From Rubrivivax sp. (GTDB taxonomy: Bacteria > Pseudomonadota > Gammaproteobacteria > Burkholderiales > Burkholderiaceae_C): a stretch of DNA of 58,369 nt. The stretch covers positions 1-58,369 of the forward strand of contig JAEUPC010000138.1 of NCBI GenBank assembly GCA_016789865.1, in the 5' to 3' direction. Shown here one piece after another: positions 8,497 through 17,464 of this stretch. The position numbers and the translations under genes are program-made. Under the pieces are notes generated by a model. That model ran no database searches and had not been told where the DNA came from. It saw only the letters and a program-made list of their open reading frames with translations. Each line of letters opens with the position of its first letter. Within the stretch, counting starts at the first letter, position 1.

Positions 8497-10092
8497 ATGA
8501 GCACCTCGTGTCTTCCCGCTGCGGCGCGCGTCGCCGCCTTCGGTTTGTCGGCCGTGCTGCTCGGCGCACCCGCCGCGCAGGCCGCCGGGGCACCTTCGGC
8601 GAATGTCGCCTGGCAGGCCGCCGCCGCCGACGCGGACATCGAGCGCGCCTTCACCCGCGCCAAGGCCGAGAAGAAGCCGGTGCTGCTGTACTGGGGCGCC
8701 ACCTGGTGCCCGCCGTGCAACCAGCTGAAGGCCACGTTGTTCAACCGCCAGGAGTTCGCGGCGCTGTCGAAGAACTTCGTCGCCGTGCATGTCGACGGCG
8801 ACCGGCCGGGCGCGCAGAAGCTGGGCACGCGCTTCAAGGTGAGCGGCTACCCGACCACGGTGCTGTTCACCCCCGAGGGCCAGGAGATCACGCGGCTGCC
8901 CGGCGAAGTGGACGCGCCGCAGGCGCTGGCCACGCTGCAGCTGGGCCTGTCGGGCGGGCGCGCCGCCAAGGCGGTGCTGGCCGACGCGCTGGCCGGCAAG
9001 GCCCTGACCGCCAACGAGTGGCGGCTCCTGGCCTTCTACAGCTGGGAAACCGACGAGCAGCAGCTGGTGCCCAAGGCCGAACTGCCCGGCACTTTGGTGA
9101 AGCTGGCCGCGGCCAGCCCTGGCGGCCTGAATGGCGAAGGCGAAACCACCACGCGGCTGTGGCTCAAGGCGCTGGCCGCCAGCGACGACGGCAAGGGCCT
9201 GAAGGCCGACGACGCACTGCGCCAGCGCGTGAACAAGGTGCTGGCCGATGCGCGCGAGGTGCGCACGCAGATGGACGTGCTGACCGGCGGCGCCGCCGAC
9301 ATCGTGCGCACGCTGGAAGACGACGAGTCGCCGCGCCGTGTGCCGCTGGTGGCGGCCTACGACGCCGCGCTGAAGCGCCTGGAGGCGGATGCGACGCTGT
9401 CGCGCGGTGACCGCATGGGCGCGCTGATCGCGCGCATCGACCTGGCGCGGCTGAAGGTGCCCAAGGAAGACGCGCACCCCAAGCTCGCCGAGCCGCTGCT
9501 GGCCGACGCGCGCGAGCATGTGGCGCGCGCCGACCGCGAGATCACCGACGGCTACGAGCGCCAGGCGGTCATCACCGCGGCGGCCTATGCGCTGGGCCGC
9601 GCGGGGCTGTGGGCCGACAGCGAGGCGCTGCTCAAGAGCAACCTCGCCAAGAGCCACTCGGCCTACTACCTGATGAGCCAGCTGGGCAGCAACGCGCGCA
9701 AGCAGGGCAAGAAGGACGAGGCGCTGCGCTGGTACGGCGAGGCATTCGAAAAGAGCCGGGGCCCGGCCACCCGGCTGCAATGGGGTTCGGGCTACCTCAC
9801 CGCGCTCATCGACCTGGCGCCGCAGGACCCCGCGCGCATCGAGAAGGTGGCCGCGCAGCTGCTGCGCGAAGCCGCCGGGGATGCCGGCGCCTTCGAGGGC
9901 CGCAGCGTGCGCAGCCTGCAGCGCGCCGGCAACAAGCTGGTGGGCTGGAACGGCGAGGGCAAGCATGCCGCGGTGATGAAGCGGCTGCAGACGCAACTGG
10001 ACGGCTTGTGCGCGAAGACCGGGCCAGATGACCGCGTGGCCTGCGAGAAGTTGCTCAAGCCGGCCACGGCGACCGCGGCGAAGCCGGCATGA
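8497..10092 (+). CDS. Periplasmic thioredoxin-fold protein with helical C-terminal region
   Basis: The product is 531 residues: a signal peptide (about 1-30, ending AAQAAG), a thioredoxin-fold domain with a WCPPC active site at residues 70-74 and cis-Pro segment SGYPTTVLF, then about 370 mostly helical residues resembling tetratricopeptide-type repeats. A CxxC of this type suggests thiol oxidation or reduction in the periplasm. The ATG at 8497 follows AAGGA. The stop is overlapped by an ATG (ATGA at 10089-10092) that opens the repeat-encoded small frame leading into the yej genes, so it appears to head that operon. Confidence 0.85.
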   Translation: MSTSCLPAAARVAAFGLSAVLLGAPAAQAAGAPSANVAWQAAAADADIERAFTRAKAEKKPVLLYWGATWCPPCNQLKATLFNRQEFAALSKNFVAVHVDGDRPGAQKLGTRFKVSGYPTTVLFTPEGQEITRLPGEVDAPQALATLQLGLSGGRAAKAVLADALAGKALTANEWRLLAFYSWETDEQQLVPKAELPGTLVKLAAASPGGLNGEGETTTRLWLKALAASDDGKGLKADDALRQRVNKVLADAREVRTQMDVLTGGAADIVRTLEDDESPRRVPLVAAYDAALKRLEADATLSRGDRMGALIARIDLARLKVPKEDAHPKLAEPLLADAREHVARADREITDGYERQAVITAAAYALGRAGLWADSEALLKSNLAKSHSAYYLMSQLGSNARKQGKKDEALRWYGEAFEKSRGPATRLQWGSGYLTALIDLAPQDPARIEKVAAQLLREAAGDAGAFEGRSVRSLQRAGNKLVGWNGEGKHAAVMKRLQTQLDGLCAKTGPDDRVACEKLLKPATATAAKPA

Positions 10093-10213
10093 GCGCGCCG
10101 GGCCGCTCCCAAGCGCTCATCCCGAAGCGCTTCAGGCGCGAAGGCACTCCAATGAGCGCGCCGGGCCGCTCCCAAGCGCTCATTCCGAAGCGCGCAGCGC
10201 GCAGGGCAGTCCA
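10089..10213 (+). repeat. Tandem start-codon repeat, two units (63 + 62 bp)
   Basis: The units begin at 10089 and 10152, each with ATGAGCGCGCCGGGCCGC. Within a unit, ATGAGCGC can pair with GCGCTCAT to form a stem that contains the start codon. The second half of unit 1 carries a version of the GAAGCGCTTC palindrome and an AAGG purine stretch shortly before the next ATG. Related units lie at 13272-13395. Compared with those, these carry one extra C after the first 18 bases, which changes the reading frame inside the unit. Confidence 0.85.
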
Positions 10214-10217
10214 GTGA
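10089..10217 (+). CDS. Repeat-encoded 42-residue leader peptide bridging trx and yejA
   Basis: The frame starts with an ATG that shares ATGA with the stop of the thioredoxin gene and ends in a TGA that shares GTGA (10214-10217) with the GTG start of the binding-protein gene. It is made of two repeat units read in phase: each begins MSAPGRSQALIPKR and the first ends REGTP. The peptide is very basic and resembles no known protein. It may act only as a translational relay between neighbours. Whether the peptide itself matters is unknown. Confidence 0.45.
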   Translation: MSAPGRSQALIPKRFRREGTPMSAPGRSQALIPKRAARRAVQ

Positions 10218-12223
10218 GCCGGGTCAACCGGCGCCGCCGGCAGCTGGCCGCGGCGCTGCTGGGCGCGCCCTGGGCCGCGGCGCTGCCTTCGGCGCTGGCG
10301 CAGGGCAAGGGTGCCGCGGTTCGCGCGGCTGCATCGGCAGACCCTGCGCCGAGGACCGCCGCCACCGCGGCAGCCGCAACAGAACCCGAAGACGGTGCCG
10401 CCTTCACCGGCCGCTGGGTACACGCCTTCGCGGCCTACGGCGCGCCGAAGTACGGCCCCGACTTCAGGCACTTCGACTACGTCAACCCCGAAGCGCCCAA
10501 GGGCGGCACGCTGAAGCTGAAGAACCCCGACCGGCGTTCGAGCTTCGACAAGTTCAACCCCTGGACGACGCGCGGCAACGCGCCGGCGGGCGTTCTCATC
10601 TGGATGGTCGAGGGCCTGGCGCATCTCGGGCAGGACGAGCCGCAGGCGATGTACGGGTTGCTCGCCGAGGCGATCAATGTCGCGCCGGACTTCGCCAGCG
10701 TGAGCTTCCGCCTGCGCCCCGAGGCGCGCTTCTCCAACGGCGACCCGGTGCGGGCCGAAGACGTGCGCCACAGCTTCGAGATGCTGGCCGGCAAACATGC
10801 GCGCCCGGCTGTGCAGACCCAGTTGGCCGGCATCGCGCGCGTCGTGGTGCTGGACGAGCGCACGCTGCGTTTCGAGTTCCGCGACAAGACGCGCGAGCAG
10901 GTGTTCGTGGCCGGCACCATGCCGGTGTTCAGCCGCAAGTGGGGTGCGCAGCCCGACGGCAAGGCCAAGAAGCTGGACGAGCTGGTCACCGAATACCCCA
11001 TCCTCTCGGGCCCGTACCTCATCGACAAGGTCGAGATGCCGCGGCGCATCGAATACCGGCTCAATCCCGACTACTGGGGCCGTGCGCTGGCCGTGCGCCG
11101 CGGGCACTTCAACTTCGAGCGGGTGGTCTACCGCATGTACGCCGACGACGCCGTGGCGCGCGAGGCGTTCAAGGCCGGCGAGTTCGACCTGATGAAGGAG
11201 TACCGCTCGCGCGCCTTCGTGCGCCAGCACGCCGGCGTGAAGTGGGACGACGGGCGCATCGTCAAGGCCGTCCTGCCCACGCGCTACGGTCAGTACCTGC
11301 AGAGCTACCAGTTCAACCTGCGCCGGCCGCTCTTTCAGGACATCCGCGTGCGCGAGGCGCTCGTGTACACCTACGACTTCGAGACGCTGAACAAGACGCG
11401 CATGTTCAAGCGCCACAGCAGCATGTTCAGCAACTCGGAGTTCGCGGCGCAGGGGCTGCCCACACCCGGGGAGCTGGCGCTGCTGGAGCCGTTCCGCGCC
11501 GAACTGCCGCCGCGCGTGTTCGGCCCCGCGTTCGTCAGCCCGCGCACCGATGCCGACCCCAACGGCCTGCGCCGCAACCTGCTGAAGGCCCGCGAGCTGC
11601 TCGACGCCGCCGGCTGGAAGCTCGACAGCTCGGGCACGCTGCGCAACCCGCAGGGCGAGCCGTTCGTCTTCGAATACATGCAGCCGCTGGCCAGCAACGT
11701 CAACGACTGGCAGGGCAACCTGCGCAAGCTGGGCATCGAGATGAAGGTGCGGCTGGTGGACTTCGCGCTCTACCGCCGCCGGCTGCAGCAGTACGACTTC
11801 GACATGGCTGCGCTCGTCGACGGCCGCTTTACCCTGCCGCAAGGCTCCGAAGTGGCGCAGATGATCGGCAGCAAGGCCGCCGACGAGCCCGGCAACAACA
11901 ACTATCGCGGCGTGAAGAACCGCGTCGTCGATGCGCTGATCGAGGCGATGAACCATGCCAACTCGCTGGAGGAGCTGCGCCACGCCGCGCGGGCGCTCGA
12001 CCGGGTGGTGATGTGGCACTTCTGGTGCATCCCCGATCTGTATTCGGGGCAGGAGCCGATCTCCTGCTGGAACAAGTTCGGCATCCCGAAGACGAGCGCC
12101 CACTACTTCCAGGCCGATACGCTGATCAACGGCTTCATCGAGCACGCGCCCTGGCCGCTGTGGACCTGGTGGGACAAGGGCCGCGAAGGCGCGTCACCGG
12201 TGGCGAAGGCCGGTCGAGGCTGA
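10214..12223 (+). CDS. yejA: ABC transporter extracellular solute-binding protein, family 5 (YejA-like)
   Basis: From the GTG at 10214 the product is 669 residues. The GTG is chosen because a clear signal peptide follows (RRRRQLAAALLGAPWAAALP) and because it overlaps the preceding stop. Family 5 features include FRLRPEARFSNGDPVRAEDV and the long C-terminal lobe ending near HAPWPLWTWWD. With a YejB-, YejE- and YejF-like set downstream it is the binding protein of a peptide importer. E. coli YejABEF takes up microcin C and other peptides; the ligand here is not known. Confidence 0.9.
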   Translation: MSRVNRRRRQLAAALLGAPWAAALPSALAQGKGAAVRAAASADPAPRTAATAAAATEPEDGAAFTGRWVHAFAAYGAPKYGPDFRHFDYVNPEAPKGGTLKLKNPDRRSSFDKFNPWTTRGNAPAGVLIWMVEGLAHLGQDEPQAMYGLLAEAINVAPDFASVSFRLRPEARFSNGDPVRAEDVRHSFEMLAGKHARPAVQTQLAGIARVVVLDERTLRFEFRDKTREQVFVAGTMPVFSRKWGAQPDGKAKKLDELVTEYPILSGPYLIDKVEMPRRIEYRLNPDYWGRALAVRRGHFNFERVVYRMYADDAVAREAFKAGEFDLMKEYRSRAFVRQHAGVKWDDGRIVKAVLPTRYGQYLQSYQFNLRRPLFQDIRVREALVYTYDFETLNKTRMFKRHSSMFSNSEFAAQGLPTPGELALLEPFRAELPPRVFGPAFVSPRTDADPNGLRRNLLKARELLDAAGWKLDSSGTLRNPQGEPFVFEYMQPLASNVNDWQGNLRKLGIEMKVRLVDFALYRRRLQQYDFDMAALVDGRFTLPQGSEVAQMIGSKAADEPGNNNYRGVKNRVVDALIEAMNHANSLEELRHAARALDRVVMWHFWCIPDLYSGQEPISCWNKFGIPKTSAHYFQADTLINGFIEHAPWPLWTWWDKGREGASPVAKAGRG

Positions 12224-12240
12224 GACACCAGGGCAACCCC

Positions 12241-13275
12241 ATGTGGCTGTACATCCTCAAGCGCATCGCGCTGATGGTCCCCACGCTGCTGGGCGCGCTG
12301 ACCATCACCTTCGTCGTCATGCAGTTCGTGCCCGGCGGCCCGATCGAGCAGATCATGGCCGAGCAGAGCGCCGGTGCCGGCGGCGAGACCAGCGGCTACA
12401 AGGCCGGCCGCGACCTGGACAAGAAGCAGCGCGAGGAGCTGATGAAGCTGTACGGCTTCGACAAGCCGGCGCATGTGCGCTACTTCGAGATGCTGGCCAG
12501 CTTCGCGCGCTTCGACCTCGGCAAGAGCTTTCTGCAGAACAAGGACGTGTGGGCGCTGATCAAGGAGAAGCTGCCGGTGTCGATATCGCTGGGGCTGTGG
12601 ACCTTCTTCATCAGCTACCTGATCAGCGTTCCGCTGGGCGTGGCCAAGGCGGTGCGCGAGGGCTCGCGCTTCGACACGTTCACCACCTTTGGCGTGCTGC
12701 TGGGCTATGCGATTCCGGGCTTCGTTCTCGGCGTGCTGCTGATCGTGCTGTTTGCCGGCGGCAGCTTCCTGGAGTGGTTCCCGCTGCGCGGGCTGACCTC
12801 GGACCATTGGGCCGAACTTACGGCCTGGGGCAAGGTCAAGGACTACTTCTGGCACCTGACACTGCCGCTTGTGTGCCTGGTGATCCACAGCTTTGCGGTG
12901 GTGACGCTGCTGACCAAGAACACCTTCGTCGAGGAGGTGCGCAAGCAGTACGTGCTGGTGGCGCGTGCCAAGGGCCTGAGCCAGGAGCGCGTGCTCTACA
13001 AGCACATCTTCCGCAATGCACTCATTCCGCTGGTCACCGGTTTTCCCGCGGCGTTCATCGGCGCGTTCTTTGCCGGTTCGGTGCTGATCGAGACGCTGTT
13101 TTCGCTCGATGGCCTGGGGCTCTTGTCGTTCGAGAGCATCGTGCGGCGTGACTACCCGGTGGTGCTGGGCTCGCTGTACCTGTTCACGCTGATCGCGCTG
13201 GTGGTCAAGCTGGCCTCCGACGTGCTCTACACGGTGGTCGACCCGCGCGTGCAGTTCGGGGCGGTGGGGCGATGA
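12241..13275 (+). CDS. yejB: Peptide ABC transporter permease, YejB-like
   Basis: The 344-residue membrane protein starts MWLYILKRIALMVPTLLGA and continues ITFVVMQFVPGGPIEQ, a close match to the YejB N-terminus (the DppB/OppB permease family with the usual PGGP). The EAA-type cytoplasmic loop that docks on the ATPase is seen as YVLVARAKGLSQERVLYKHIFRNALIP. A long extracytoplasmic insert lies between membrane segments 1 and 2. It starts 17 bases after yejA, and its stop shares ATGA with the first repeat-encoded peptide. Confidence 0.93.
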   Translation: MWLYILKRIALMVPTLLGALTITFVVMQFVPGGPIEQIMAEQSAGAGGETSGYKAGRDLDKKQREELMKLYGFDKPAHVRYFEMLASFARFDLGKSFLQNKDVWALIKEKLPVSISLGLWTFFISYLISVPLGVAKAVREGSRFDTFTTFGVLLGYAIPGFVLGVLLIVLFAGGSFLEWFPLRGLTSDHWAELTAWGKVKDYFWHLTLPLVCLVIHSFAVVTLLTKNTFVEEVRKQYVLVARAKGLSQERVLYKHIFRNALIPLVTGFPAAFIGAFFAGSVLIETLFSLDGLGLLSFESIVRRDYPVVLGSLYLFTLIALVVKLASDVLYTVVDPRVQFGAVGR

Positions 13276-13337
13276 GCGCGCCGCCCGGCCCCAAGCGCTC
13301 ACGCCGAAGCGCTTCAAGCGCGAAGGTACCCCAATGA
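13272..13337 (+). CDS. Repeat-encoded 21-residue leader peptide 1 (yejB-yejE junction)
   Basis: The ATG overlaps the yejB stop (ATGA 13272-13275), and the frame ends in CAATGA whose TGA is part of the ATGA that starts the second peptide. It encodes a basic, Ser/Arg/Pro-rich peptide beginning MSAPPGPKRSRRS and ending AKVPQ. Nothing similar is recognised among known proteins. The intact overlaps at both ends make translational relay a plausible role. Confidence 0.45.
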   Translation: MSAPPGPKRSRRSASSAKVPQ

Positions 13338-13395
13338 GCGCGCCGGGCCGCCCCAAGCGCTCATGCCGAAGCGCTTCGAGCGCGAAGGTACCCCA
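13272..13395 (+). repeat. Tandem start-codon repeat, two units (62 + 62 bp)
   Basis: Units begin at 13272 and 13334, and the next ATGAGCGCG at 13396 is the yejE start itself. Each unit holds an ATGAGCGC/GCGCTCAT-type inverted pair (imperfect in unit 1), the palindrome GAAGCGCTTC or a close version, and GCGAAGGTACCCCA directly before the following ATG. The repeat therefore supplies both a purine-rich ribosome-binding stretch and a start codon. Confidence 0.88.
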
Positions 13396-13399
13396 ATGA
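13334..13399 (+). CDS. Repeat-encoded 21-residue leader peptide 2 (yejB-yejE junction)
   Basis: This second short frame begins in the ATGA that ends peptide 1 and stops in the ATGA (13396-13399) that starts yejE. It differs from peptide 1 at a few positions (MSAPGRPKRSCRS at the start) and ends in the same AKVPQ. The three ATGA junctions in a row would let a ribosome pass from yejB to yejE through two short peptides. In another frame the same DNA would give yejE an 11-residue N-terminal extension from an ATG at 13363. Confidence 0.45.
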   Translation: MSAPGRPKRSCRSASSAKVPQ

Positions 13400-14484
13400 G
13401 CGCGGTGCTCGACCCGCCCGCGGCGCCCGAAGGCGCCGACGCTCTGGCGGCGCAGGTCGCCGTGGCGCCGATGTCGCCGAACCAACGCGCCTGGGCGCGC
13501 TTCAAGCGCAACCGCCTGGGCTACCTGTCGCTGTGGATCATGGCCGTGCTGCTGGTGCTGACCACCTGCGCCGAACTGATCAGCAACGAGCGGCCGATCG
13601 TCGCGCGCATCGGCGGCCAGTGGCTCGCGCCGCTGGTGAACAACCCCAGCGAGAAGGCGCTCGGCGGCGACTTCGACACGCCCACCGATTGGAAGGACCC
13701 GTTCATCACCGGGCTCCTGGGCAAGCCCGGCAACTGGGCGTTGAGCACGGTCAACCCGCACTCCGCGCACTCGATCGACTACTTCCGCCCGGGCCTCGAC
13801 CCGGCGCCACCGAGTGGGCAGAACTGGCTGGGCACCGACGCCAAGGGCCGCGACATGCTGGCGCAGCTGATCTACGGCTTTCGCGTCAGCATCTGGTTCG
13901 CACTCGCGCTCACGGTGGTGGGCACGGTGATCGGCATCGCGATGGGCGCACTGCAGGGCTTCTTCGGCGGCAAGGTCGACCTCGTGCTGCAGCGCCTCAT
14001 CGAGATCTGGGGCTCGGTGCCCGAGCTCTACCTGCTGATCATCTTCGCGTCGATCTTCGAGCCCTCGTTGCTGCTGCTGTTGGTGCTGCTGGCGCTGTGG
14101 GGCTGGATGGGTCTGTCGGACTACGTGCGCGCCGAGTTCCTGCGCAACCGCAGCCTCGAGTTCGTGAAGGCGGCGCGGGCGCTGGGGCTTTCCAACGGCC
14201 AGATCATCTGGCGGCATGTGCTGCCCAACTCGATGACGCCGGTGATCACCTTCCTGCCGTTTCGCATGAGCGGCGCGATCCTGGCGCTGACCTCGCTCGA
14301 TTTCCTCGGGCTGGGCGTGCCGGCGTCGGTGCCGTCGCTGGGCGAGCTGCTCAAGCAGGGCAAGGAGCACCTGGACAGCTGGTGGGTCATCGTGCCGACC
14401 TTTGCCGTGCTGGTGGTGACGATGCTGCTGCTCACCTTCATCGGCGACGCGCTGCGCGACGCCTTCGATACGAGAAAGTCGTGA
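13396..14484 (+). CDS. yejE: Peptide ABC transporter permease, YejE-like
   Basis: The 362-residue product begins at ATG 13396, which overlaps the stop of the preceding leader peptide. After a 30-residue cytoplasmic tail comes [22 protein letters not shown], matching the YejE/DppC start, and then [19 protein letters not shown] in the first periplasmic loop as in E. coli YejE. The ATPase-docking loop is [25 protein letters not shown] start at the upstream in-frame ATG 13363 is possible but would lie inside the repeat. The stop overlaps the yejF GTG (GTGA). Confidence 0.92.
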   Translation: MSAVLDPPAAPEGADALAAQVAVAPMSPNQRAWARFKRNRLGYLSLWIMAVLLVLTTCAELISNERPIVARIGGQWLAPLVNNPSEKALGGDFDTPTDWKDPFITGLLGKPGNWALSTVNPHSAHSIDYFRPGLDPAPPSGQNWLGTDAKGRDMLAQLIYGFRVSIWFALALTVVGTVIGIAMGALQGFFGGKVDLVLQRLIEIWGSVPELYLLIIFASIFEPSLLLLLVLLALWGWMGLSDYVRAEFLRNRSLEFVKAARALGLSNGQIIWRHVLPNSMTPVITFLPFRMSGAILALTSLDFLGLGVPASVPSLGELLKQGKEHLDSWWVIVPTFAVLVVTMLLLTFIGDALRDAFDTRKS

Positions 14485-16079
14485 GCGCGCTGCTGCAGGT
14501 GGAGCACCTCACCGTGCGCTTCGGCGCGAGCACGGTGGTCGATGACGTGTCGTTCGCCATCGACGCGGGCGAGAAGTTCGCGCTGGTCGGTGAATCGGGC
14601 TCGGGCAAGTCGATCACCGCACTCTCCGTGCTGCGGCTGGTGGACGCCGCGCAGACCCGTGGCGCCATCCGCTTCGACGGCGAAGAGCTGCTGGCCAAGT
14701 CCGAGCGCGAGATGCGCGGGCTGCGCGGCAGCCGCATCGGCATGATCTTCCAGGAGCCGATGACGGCGCTGAACCCGCTGTTCACGGTAGGCAACCAGAT
14801 CGGCGAGGTGCCGGAGCTTCACCAGGGCGTGTCGAAGGCCCAGGCGCGTGCGCGCGCCATCGAGCTGCTCACGCGCACCGGCGTGCCCGAGCCCGCGCGC
14901 CGCATCGACGACTATCCACACCAGCTTTCGGGCGGCCAGCGCCAGCGCGCGATGATCGCCATGGCGCTGGCCTGCAAGCCGCAGCTGCTGATCTGCGACG
15001 AGCCGACCACCGCGCTGGACGTGACGATCCAGGCGCAGATCCTGGCGCTGCTGGACGAGCTGCAGGCCGAGATGGGCATGGCGCTGTTGTTCATCACGCA
15101 CGATCTGAACCTCGTGCGCCGCTTTACCCACCGCGTGGGCGTGATGGAAAAGGGGCGGCTGGTGGAGACGGGGGCCACCGCCGAGGTGTTCGCGCGGCCG
15201 CAGCACGCCTACACGCAGCGGCTGCTGGCCAGCCGGCCGGTGCGCAGCGTGGTGCCGGTGGCCGCGGGCGCGCGCGAGCTGGTCAAGGGCGAGGCGGTGC
15301 GGGTGAGCTTTGCCCGCAGCGTGCCGGGCCCGGCCGGCTGGTTCAGGAAGGCGCAGTTCCACGCCGTGCAACGTGCCACGCTGAGCCTGAGGCAGGGCGA
15401 GACGCTGGGCATCGTCGGCGAGTCGGGCTCGGGCAAGACGACGCTGGGCATGGCGCTGTTGGCGCTGCAGCCGATTTCCGACGGCGCCGTGCACCTGGAC
15501 GGCGAGCGCATCGACAACGCACCGCGCGAAGCGCTGCGCAAGATGCGCCGGCGCATGCAGGTGGTGTTCCAGGACCCATTCGCCTCACTGTCGCCGCGCA
15601 TGACGATCGGGCAGATCGTCGGCGAGGGGCTCGCGCTGCACCGGCCCGAGCTCGGCGCGGCCGAGCGAGAGCGCGTGATGCTGGAGATGCTCGACGAGGT
15701 GGGCTTGTCCGATCGCCACGGCGTTGCCGGCGTGCTGCAGCGCTACCCGCACGAGTTCAGCGGCGGCCAGCGCCAGCGCATCGCCATCGCGCGGGCCGTG
15801 GTGCTGCGCCCCGAGGTGCTGGTGCTCGACGAGCCGACCTCGGCGCTGGACGTCTCGGTGCAGCAGCAGGTGCTGCAGCTCTTGGTGGCGCTGCAGAAGC
15901 GCTACGGCATGAGCTACGTCTTCATCAGCCACGACCTGGCGGTGGTGCGCGCGATGTCGCACCGCGTGATGGTGATGAAGGACGGCGACGTGGTCGAGGA
16001 GGGCGAGGCCGAGGCCCTCTTCGCCGCGCCGCGCGAGGCCTACACGCGCGAGCTGCTGGCGGCGGCGCATCTGCAGTAG
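14481..16079 (+). CDS. yejF: Peptide ABC transporter ATP-binding protein with two nucleotide-binding domains, YejF-like
   Basis: The 532-residue protein starts at GTG 14481 inside a GTGA overlap with the yejE stop. It has two complete ABC domains. The first has Walker A GESGSGKS, signature LSGGQRQR and Walker [13 protein letters not shown]. The second has [16 protein letters not shown] and [12 protein letters not shown]. The double-domain layout is that of YejF and other fused Opp/Dpp ATPases, which power peptide import through YejBE. All catalytic motifs look intact. Confidence 0.94.
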   Translation: MSALLQVEHLTVRFGASTVVDDVSFAIDAGEKFALVGESGSGKSITALSVLRLVDAAQTRGAIRFDGEELLAKSEREMRGLRGSRIGMIFQEPMTALNPLFTVGNQIGEVPELHQGVSKAQARARAIELLTRTGVPEPARRIDDYPHQLSGGQRQRAMIAMALACKPQLLICDEPTTALDVTIQAQILALLDELQAEMGMALLFITHDLNLVRRFTHRVGVMEKGRLVETGATAEVFARPQHAYTQRLLASRPVRSVVPVAAGARELVKGEAVRVSFARSVPGPAGWFRKAQFHAVQRATLSLRQGETLGIVGESGSGKTTLGMALLALQPISDGAVHLDGERIDNAPREALRKMRRRMQVVFQDPFASLSPRMTIGQIVGEGLALHRPELGAAERERVMLEMLDEVGLSDRHGVAGVLQRYPHEFSGGQRQRIAIARAVVLRPEVLVLDEPTSALDVSVQQQVLQLLVALQKRYGMSYVFISHDLAVVRAMSHRVMVMKDGDVVEEGEAEALFAAPREAYTRELLAAAHLQ

Positions 16080-16130
16080 CGGCCGCGGGCCGACTGACCC
16101 TCCGGCCAAACCTCCGACCGAGTCGCTCGG

Positions 16131-17327
16131 GTGTCGATGTCTGTGGGTGCAAGCGCCTGGCGTGCGGGGTTGCCCTTGTCGGCGGTGGTGGCCGGCTTCG
16201 TTGCCGTGCTGGTGGGCTTCACCAGCTCGGTGGTGATCGTGTTCCAGGCCGCGGATGCGCTGGGCGCAACGCCGGCGCAGAAGGCCTCATGGATCTGGGC
16301 GCTCGGCCTGGGCATGGGGCTCACCAGCCTGGGGCTGAGCCTGCGCTACCGGCAGCCGGTGCTCACCGCGTGGTCGACTCCCGGGGCCGCGCTGCTGGCC
16401 ACGGCCGGCGCCGGGTTGAGCATGGGCGAGGGCGTGGGCGCCTTCCTCGTCTGCGGGTTGCTGATCACACTGGCCGGGGCCACGGGCTGGTTCGCGCGCG
16501 TGATGAACCGCCTGCCGATGGCCCTGGCGGCGGCACTGCTGGCCGGTGTTCTGGCGCGCTTTGCGTTCGATGCGTTCTTGCAGTTGGGGGCCGAGGCGGC
16601 ATTGGTGGCGCCGATGCTCGCGGCCTACCTCGCCGGCCGGCGCTGGTGGCCGCGCTACGCGGTGCCTGGGGTGCTGGCGCTGGGCATCGGTATCGCGGCG
16701 ATGCAGGGGCGGCTGACCGCGGATGCCTTGGCGGCCGCCGACTGGGCGCTGGCGGCGCCGGTGTTCACGATGCCGGTGTTCAGCGTGGCGGCGGTGGTGG
16801 GCGTGGCGCTGCCGCTGTTCGTGGTGACCATGGCTTCGCAGAACCTGCCCGGCGTGGCGGCGCAGCGCGCCGCGGGCTACGACACGCCGGTCTCGCCGGT
16901 GATCACGACCACCGGGGTCGCCACGCTGCTGCTGGCGCCGTTCGGTGGCTACGCGCTGAACCTGGCAGCGATTACCGCCGCCATCTGCATGGGGCGCGAG
17001 GCGCACGAGAACCCTTCGCGGCGATGGCTCGCCTCGGCGATGGCCGGTGTGTTCTACATCGCGCTGGGCCTGGTGGGTGGCGCGGTGGTGGGGTTGATCG
17101 CCGCGTTTCCGAAGGCGCTGGTGCTGGCGGTGGCGGGCTTCGCGCTGCTGGCGACCATCGGCTCGGCGCTGGCCACGGCGATGAAGGACGAGGGCAGCCG
17201 CGAGGCGGCGCTGATCACCTTTGTCGTCACGGCGTCGGGGCTGACGCTGTTTGGTGTGGGGGCGGCGTTCTGGGGCGTGGTGATCGGGGCGGCGGCGTTG
17301 ACGTTGCAGCGTTGGCGGGTGGGGTAG
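16131..17327 (+). CDS. benE: Benzoate/H+ symporter family transporter (BenE)
   Basis: The 398-residue product has about 12 hydrophobic segments and the BenE-family features GFTSSVVIVFQAADALGATPAQ near the N-terminus, TAWSTPGAALL in the middle and VTMASQNLPGVA with ITTTGVATLLLAPFGG later. BenE imports benzoate with protons in Acinetobacter. No benzoate-degradation genes are in this window, so the substrate is only inferred from the family. GTG 16131 and ATG 16137 are both possible starts. It is likely a single-gene unit ending in a region with hairpin copy B. Confidence 0.88.
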   Translation: MSMSVGASAWRAGLPLSAVVAGFVAVLVGFTSSVVIVFQAADALGATPAQKASWIWALGLGMGLTSLGLSLRYRQPVLTAWSTPGAALLATAGAGLSMGEGVGAFLVCGLLITLAGATGWFARVMNRLPMALAAALLAGVLARFAFDAFLQLGAEAALVAPMLAAYLAGRRWWPRYAVPGVLALGIGIAAMQGRLTADALAAADWALAAPVFTMPVFSVAAVVGVALPLFVVTMASQNLPGVAAQRAAGYDTPVSPVITTTGVATLLLAPFGGYALNLAAITAAICMGREAHENPSRRWLASAMAGVFYIALGLVGGAVVGLIAAFPKALVLAVAGFALLATIGSALATAMKDEGSREAALITFVVTASGLTLFGVGAAFWGVVIGAAALTLQRWRVG

Positions 17328-17464
17328 CGGGGGGGCTGACGAAAGGGCGCATGTGAGGCTCGGTGCCCGGTGTTCATCCGAGCGCGGCTGCTTCGGCGGG
17401 CGCAGTTGAATGCGGCGTGGCGCGCGCCGAGGCCACCGGGTGGTCGCCTTCGCTCATGTCCTTT

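Noticed and set aside
5659-9996. A 1445-codon open frame on the minus strand
   Set aside because: It runs antisense through five well-supported genes, its translation is Arg/Gly/His/Ala-rich without any domain, and such long frames are common opposite GC-rich genes.
10089-13395. Tandem repeats considered as a CRISPR array
   Set aside because: The units are directly adjacent with no spacers, end at gene starts, and no cas genes are present.
12103-14370. A 755-codon open frame on the minus strand opposite yejB and yejE
   Set aside because: It is antisense to two clear permease genes, and its His/Gln/Arg-rich translation has no recognisable features.
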